The notes under the pieces were generated by a model. That model made no database searches. It was given only the letters and a program-made list of their open reading frames with translations, and was not told where the DNA came from. From positions 35,258,537 to 35,322,536 of the forward strand of contig NC_083868.1 in the NCBI RefSeq assembly GCF_032452875.1: a stretch of 64,000 nt of DNA, in the 5' to 3' direction. This document shows positions 59,219 to 64,000 of this stretch, piece by piece; position 1 is the stretch's first letter; each line of letters begins with the position of its first letter. The stretch is from Bos javanicus. Taxonomy: Eukaryota > Chordata > Mammalia > Artiodactyla > Bovidae. The translations under genes were made by a program, and so were the position numbers.

Positions 59219-60870
59219 TTTTTTTTTCATTTTTTTTTCTATATAGCTCTTCAATAGAAGGCAGGATCCTGAGTTACAATTAGGAGCCTCTACTTACTTA
59301 CTATTCTGATTAAATTTCTTCTCAGTATTCATGGTCAGTATTTGGCTTCTTAAATAAAAGGCTTTTGGTCTTTTCAATCACTTGTGTGGTTTCATCACTT
59401 GTGAGATGGTATTGTTACTCATAACCTCATGACCTGATTTAGAATCAGTCTTGATACTCAGTCTTGCATTTGTAATCAAATTTATAATCTACTTTTGAAC
59501 TTATTCTGGAGTCATGCTTAGTTTAACTGCCAACATGTTAATGCTGATACACTGATGGATGTGACACAAGTCTCAAATACGGAAATAGATATCTTCAGTG
59601 AAATCCTCAAGATAAGCCACCAAGAAGAAGTCATTCACTTGCATTGATCCACATTTCTTCAGCTTTATGTGAGCCCGATGGAAGTTAACATATAAGCATT
59701 TAACAAATTCTAAAATTGGGTCTTTATATAAATATGTGCAAGGTTCCTACTGAATAAATTTGACCAGATCTTTTAGCACTTGCCCGTGTTTTCGAACATC
59801 TTTGTTTGTTATGACTGCTGTGGTTAAATAGTAGAGAATATGTGGGCACATCATTGGAACTGCACTAAGATACTGTGGCTGGTAAAGGAATTGATCCTTA
59901 ATGTTATTGTGCTTTGGGGTGATAGAAGAAAACAGAGACCAATGAGTGAACCATATTCACTGCTGAAGAGATTGAAGTGGAGAATTCACAGAATTATTAT
60001 CTATCTTTTAGCCATGCAGTCTTCCATGACTGCATTCCAATTCTGTATTAAAATTTCTGAGGTCAGTTGTCCCCAGAGTGAACTCAAAGCATTTCTATTC
60101 ATTGCTGGAACCAACCCTCTAAAGAAGTAAAGATATTCTGTTGCTCCAGAGTAAATTCCACATTCATATTGGAATTTTGCATACTTAGTATTTATGGCAC
60201 CCCAGTCTAGTACTCTTGCCTGGAAAATCCCAAGGACAGAGGAGCCTGGTGGGCTGCAGTCCATGGGGTCACTAAGAGTCGGACATGACTGAGCGGCTTC
60301 ACTTTGACTTTTCACTTTCATGCATTGGAGAAGGAAATGGCAACCCACTCCAGAGTTCTTGCCTGGAGAATCCCAGGGATGGGGGAGCCTGGTGGGCTGC
60401 CATCTATAGGGTCGCACAGAGCTGGACATGACTGAAGTGACTTAGCAGCAGCAGCAACAGCATGTATCTAAATATTCCTATCTAAAGCCAGGCTTATCTA
60501 CCATGTAGTAAAACTATATCCAACCATCCCTGGTTTATTGCATTTGCCTTGTAGTGTCTGGATCTTCAAACATCTTCACAATTGGTTCACGATTGGTTGA
60601 TGCCTGAAGTTGTTTCAGTTGTTGAACAATGCTGGTTTTTTTTTTTTCTCTCAAAGCATGAGGATATCATCAGAATAAAGGGAATACATCAATAGCAAAG
60701 TCTACCATGTTGGTAGCCCTAAGAAGATCCAATTTCTATTATAATTTTTTTTTCATTATATATTTTTCTTAACAGAGAGAAACTCAAGCAATGGAAGAAC
60801 TAGAAGCCGATCCAAAAAGTGTGTGATGTAAATAATCAAGTCATACTACACCATCTTGCTGAGGAAAAGG
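59219..60870 (-). pseudogene. EIF3E: Processed pseudogene of EIF3E (eIF3 subunit e / INT6)
   Basis: A full-length intronless retrocopy of the mRNA for translation initiation factor 3 subunit e, on the minus strand. The 5' UTR remnant and start codon lie near 60854, where codon 3 is TAG (expected Glu) followed by YDL; then HFLDR and PLLEFLSVK are readable. The clearest stretch, 60003-60180, reads AKFQYECGIYSGATEYLYFF, then RNALSSLWG, then SEILIQNW, and stops at 60001. Further on, 'ccacagtatcttagtgcag', 'ataacaaacaaagatgttcg' and 'gtgtatcagcattaacatg' (minus sense) follow the parent order. The terminal SGFY-equivalent (mutated) ends with TGA at 59251-59253, then an interrupted poly(A) tail (T-run 59219-59239). 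Minus the SINE, the CDS-equivalent is about 1.33 kb, close to the 445-aa parent. Frameshifts occur in A-runs near 60735 and 60640. Not translatable. Confidence 0.96.
60194..60461 (+). mobile_element. BOV-A2 SINE inside the EIF3E pseudogene
   Basis: Two BOV-A monomers linked by 'ttttcactttcatgcattgg', ending in 'cttagcagcagcagcaacag'. The pseudogene matches eIF3e codons for QEYLDT on the right and YAKFQYE on the left, so the SINE landed after the retrocopy formed. The TSD is too diverged to call. Confidence 0.94.
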
Positions 60871-60989
60871 AAATTGTAGGAGTCATTTTTTTTTTTTTTT
60901 CAATTTAAACCCAGTAAGGGTTTTAGGCCAACTTGCTAGTTCCTGAAATATGGAAAGAAAGCAACCACAATTCATGGTGGTACCTAGAA

Positions 60990-61125
60990 TTAATAGTTCA
61001 TTACATGACCTTAAGTAAGTAGTCCAACTCTTCTAGACAATAGTCCCCTAAAATATGAATTGAACTAATTGAAATAAGTAATCTCAACTGTTCTTTCATC
61101 TCTGAAGTCTAGTAATCCTATGTTT
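60990..61125 (+). repeat. MIR3-like ancient SINE
   Basis: 'ttcattacatgaccttaagt', 'aagtagtccaactcttctag', 'gaattgaactaattgaaata' and 'tctgaagtctagtaatccta' follow the MIR3 order ('catgaccttgggcaagtc ... gactagatgatctctaagg'). Confidence 0.55.
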
Positions 61126-61426
61126 AAAATAAAGGAAGCAAGTATATGAGTAGAAAAGGATCATTACTATTGACACCAGGCATATCTGGGTTAAAATCCA
61201 CATTCAGAATGCTACCTTGCTTGGATGCATCATTAATCTCTCTGATTTTCACCCACAATATCACCTCATACGTGTTAGAATACTATTATCAAAAAGATAA
61301 GGTAAAAAATGCTAGTGAGGATATGGAGAAAAATGAACCCTTGTGCATTGTTGGTGGGAATATAAATTGGTGCAGCCACTCTATACCATGTAAGCTTCTC
61401 AAAAAAATTAAAACTAGAGCTACCAT

Positions 61427-61640
61427 AGGGGCTTCCCGAAAAGTGGCATAATTGTAAAGAATCTGCCTGCGAATGTAGGAGACACATGAGTTTGATCCCT
61501 GGATCAGGAAGATCTCCTGGAGTGGGAAATGGAAACCCACTCCAATATTCTTACCTGGAAAATTCCATGAACTGAGGAGCCTGGTGGGCTACAGTCCATG
61601 GGGTTTCCAAGAGTCAGATGCAACTGAGCATGCATACATA
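61427..61640 (+). mobile_element. Bov-tA SINE in L1
   Basis: 'ggggcttcccgaaaagtggc' to 'cagatgcaactgagcatgca'. Imperfect TSD 'agctacca' (61418-61425) / 'aactacca' (about 61642-61649). Confidence 0.92.
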
Positions 61641-61870
61641 TAACTACCAAATGATCTAGCAATTCCACTTCTGAGTATTTACCAAAGAAAGCAGAAATAC
61701 TAACTTAAAATGATATATGCACCCCTATATTCACTGAAGCATTATGCACAACAACCAAGATACATTTAAGACCTAATTGTGCATCGGTGAATGAATGGAT
61801 AAAGAAGATGTGGTGTACATTTGTATACACTGGAATATTCAGCCAAAAAACCTTGCCATTTGTGACAACA

Positions 61871-62266
61871 TAAAGCTGAGTAGCTAAGAATTGATGCTTT
61901 TGAACTGTGGTGTTGGAGAAGACTCTTGAGAGTCCCTTGGACTGCAAGGAGATCCAACAAGTCCATTCTAAAGGAGATCAGCCTGGGATTTCTTTGGAAG
62001 GACTGATGCTAAAGCTGAAACTCCAGTACTTTGGCCACCTCATGCGAAGAGTTGACTCATTGGGAAGACCCTGATGCTGGGAGGGATTGGGGGCAGGAGA
62101 AGAAGGGGACGACAGAGGAGGAGATGGCTGGATGGCATCACCGACTCGATGGACGTGAATTTGAGTGAACTCCGGGAGTTGGTGATGGACAGGGAGGCCT
62201 GGAGTGCTGTAATTCATGAGGTCGCAAAGAGTCAGACTCGACTGAGCGACTGATCTGAACCAAACT
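61871..62266 (+). mobile_element. LINE BovB 3' end in L1
   Basis: 'aagctgagtagctaagaatt' to 'gactgatctgaaccaaactg'; only the last about 400 bp of BovB, inserted into the old L1 at 'gtgacaacat'. Confidence 0.94.
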
Positions 62267-62688
62267 GAGGTGCACCTTAAGTGCATTATACTAAGTGATG
62301 TAATTCAAAAAACAAACAAACAAAAAAGTCAAATACTGTATGGTCTCACTTACATGTGGAATCTAAAATAAAAAGTAAAGAGAAAAGCTTGCAGATACAG
62401 AGAACAGAGTGGTGGTTTCAAATGGATAAAAGGAGTAAAAAGGTACAAACTTCCATTATGAAAGAAGTCATGGGGATGTAGCATACAGCATGGTGATTAG
62501 TTAATAATACTGTATTGCATATTTGAAAGTTGCTAAGACAGTAGATCTTAAAAGTTCTTATCATAAGAAAAATTTCTGAAGCTGTAATGGGTGTTTCCCA
62601 GAATTACTGTAGTGATTATTTCTCAATATATACAAACATCAAATCACTATGTTGTACACCTGAAACGAATATCACGTCATATGTCAAT

Positions 62689-62792
62689 TATATATTTATG
62701 AAATAAATCATCAACAGTTTTATGTTTATAAAATAAATCAGCAGTTTTATATTTATAAAATGAATATAAAATGATTATATATTTATAAAATC
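62689..62792 (+). repeat. AT-rich imperfect tandem repeat
   Basis: Around the L1 terminus a unit like 'tttataaaataaatcagcag' recurs about three times with variation (62689-62792), likely expansion of the L1 tail. Confidence 0.6.
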
Positions 62793-63085
62793 ATTCAACA
62801 TATATGAAAAGTATGACTTCAAGAAATGTCTTCAAAAAAACTATGGAAGCACTATGAGAGGTATTTAACAGGTATATAGAAAAGAAAAGAACAGTCAATA
62901 AGATCGCAGATTCTCGAGTGTCTCTAAAGGATGATAAGTGCTATATTATTTTCTAGAAATTTCTAAAACAGTGTGGACATAGAGGCTCAAACTAAATCTT
63001 ATTTGAATCTTGATTCCAACACTGTGCTGCAAGAACATGACATTGGGCCACAGCCTTGATATGATATAATGTAATATACATCTTG
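62793..63085. other. Unassigned DNA
   Basis: No recognised element. Confidence 0.45.
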
Positions 63086-63888
63086 CCCAGAGAAATATCA
63101 CTAACTTCAGATATGCAGATGGCACCACCCTTATGGCAGAAAGTGAAGAAGAACTAAAGAGCCTCTTGATGAAAGTGAAAGAGGAAAGTGAAAAAGTTGG
63201 CTTAAAGCTCAACATTCAGAAAACTAAGATCATGGCATCTGGTCCCATTACTTCATGGCAAATAGATGGGGAAACAGTGGAAACAGTCACTGACTTTATT
63301 TTGGGGGGCTCCAAAATCACTGCAGATAGTGATTGCAGCCATGAAATTAAAAGATGTTTATTCCTTGGAAGGAAACTTATGACCAACCTAGACAGCATAT
63401 TAACAAGCGGAGACATTATTTTGTCCACAAAGGTCCATCTACTCAAGGCTATGGTTTTCCCAGTAGTCATGTATGGTTGTGAGTGTTGGACTATAAAGAA
63501 AGCTGAGTACTGAAGAATTGATGCTTTTGAACTGTGGTTTTGGAGAAGACTCTTGAGAGTCCCTTGGACTGCAAGGAGATCCAACCAGTCCATCCTAAAG
63601 GAGATCAGTCCTGGGTGTTCATTGGAAGGACTGATGTTGAAGCTGAAACTCCAATACTTTGGCCACCTGATGTGAAGAGCTGACTCATTGGAAAAGACCC
63701 TGATGTTGGGAAAGTTTGAAGGCAGAAGGAGAAGGGGACGACCGAGGATGAGATGGTTAGATGGCATCACCGACTCAATGGACATGGGTTTAGGTGTACT
63801 CCGGGAGTTGGTGATGGACAGGGAGGCCTGGCATGCTGCAGTTTATGTGGTCACAAAGAGTCAGACATGACTGAGCGACTGAACTGAA
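63086..63888 (+). mobile_element. LINE BovB 3' end with altered RT active site
   Basis: Starts in the RT palm: 'aacttcagatatgcagatgg' reads YADG in place of the catalytic YADD. The plus frame 63133-63513 continues MAESEEELKSLLMKVKEESE, then KTKIMASGPITSWQIDGETV, then GGSKITADSDCSHEIKR, then VMYGCECWTIKKAEY and a stop. The tail frame 63688-63870 reads RRRRGRPRMRWLDGITDSMD. It ends 'gagcgactgaactgaata'. Inactive. Confidence 0.95.
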
Positions 63889-64000
63889 TATACATCTACC
63901 AAATGTATATTATGCTTTTTAATGAATCTGTCTCTTGATGACCGCATAACAAAATCAATTCAACTAGTCTCAGTCAGTCTCTGATCTATCTGTAAGTTTA

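Larger units (their letters stand above)
61255..62710 (+). mobile_element. Old L1 3' end carrying two younger insertions
   Basis: Plus-strand L1 pieces at 61255-61426 ('cttgtgcattgttggtggga'), 61641-61870 ('gaagatgtggtgtacatttg') and 62267-62710 ('aatactgtatggtctcactt', 'tatgttgtacacctgaaacg', 'tatgtcaattatatatttat'). They reassemble to the usual L1MA-type order once the SINE and the BovB are removed. Confidence 0.85.

Noticed and set aside
3380..63888. Many near-identical about 200-280 bp units that could suggest a repeat array
   Set aside because: They are dispersed SINE/LINE copies with individual TSDs in both orientations, not a CRISPR-like or satellite array.

Overview
This is a repeat-dense mammalian window with no intact protein-coding gene that I can support. 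The repeat content points to a bovid ruminant: LINE BovB (RTE clade) 3' ends, monomeric and dimeric BOV-A SINEs ending in CAG/AGC-rich tails, tRNA-headed Bov-tA SINEs, older CHR-type tRNA-Glu SINEs and a ruminant-type L1. Cattle or a close relative is most likely, but I cannot separate bovid genera by eye. Repeat family names are from memory of Repbase-style consensus sequences; no search was run.

Layout. 0-12 kb: AT-rich unique DNA with ancient MIR remnants, scattered Bov-tA/BOV-A2/CHR SINEs, a BovB tail (4.2-4.8 kb), an old L1 tail (5.4-5.7 kb) and an ART2A-like BovB derivative inside an old L1 tail (11.1-11.7 kb). 12-28 kb: a 1.35 kb BovB copy with a readable reverse transcriptase core (13.8-15.1 kb), a MaLR LTR end (20.3 kb), another BovB tail (21.9-22.5 kb), a BovB copy with its whole RT region removed in frame (25.2-26.2 kb), a BovB piece lacking its 3' end (27.3-27.7 kb), and a small GC-rich poly(A) insertion with perfect target-site duplications (28.2 kb). 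28-40 kb: a 2 kb L1 with a 5' inversion (31.7-33.7 kb), nested SINEs (36.1-36.4 kb), a minus-strand solo LTR (37.0-37.4 kb) and an L1 tail interrupted by a SINE (38.9-39.7 kb). 40-48 kb: long repeat-poor DNA, a solo LTR (42.9-43.4 kb), an L2-like remnant and an L1 tail split by SINEs (47.0-48.0 kb). 48-64 kb: five more BovB copies, a palindromic mariner-type MITE (57.9 kb), a MER5-like remnant (58.3 kb), a full-length processed pseudogene of EIF3E (59.2-60.9 kb, minus strand, split by a BOV-A2) and an old L1 tail carrying two younger insertions (61.3-62.7 kb).

The window is a record of LINE activity rather than a gene system. L1-type machinery plausibly produced the EIF3E retrocopy and the GC-rich micro-insert. 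BovB machinery is the usual partner for the BOV-A/Bov-tA/ART2A-type elements. I found no CRISPR array, operon, RNA gene or unfamiliar multi-gene system. The most interesting items are unusual retrotransposition products.
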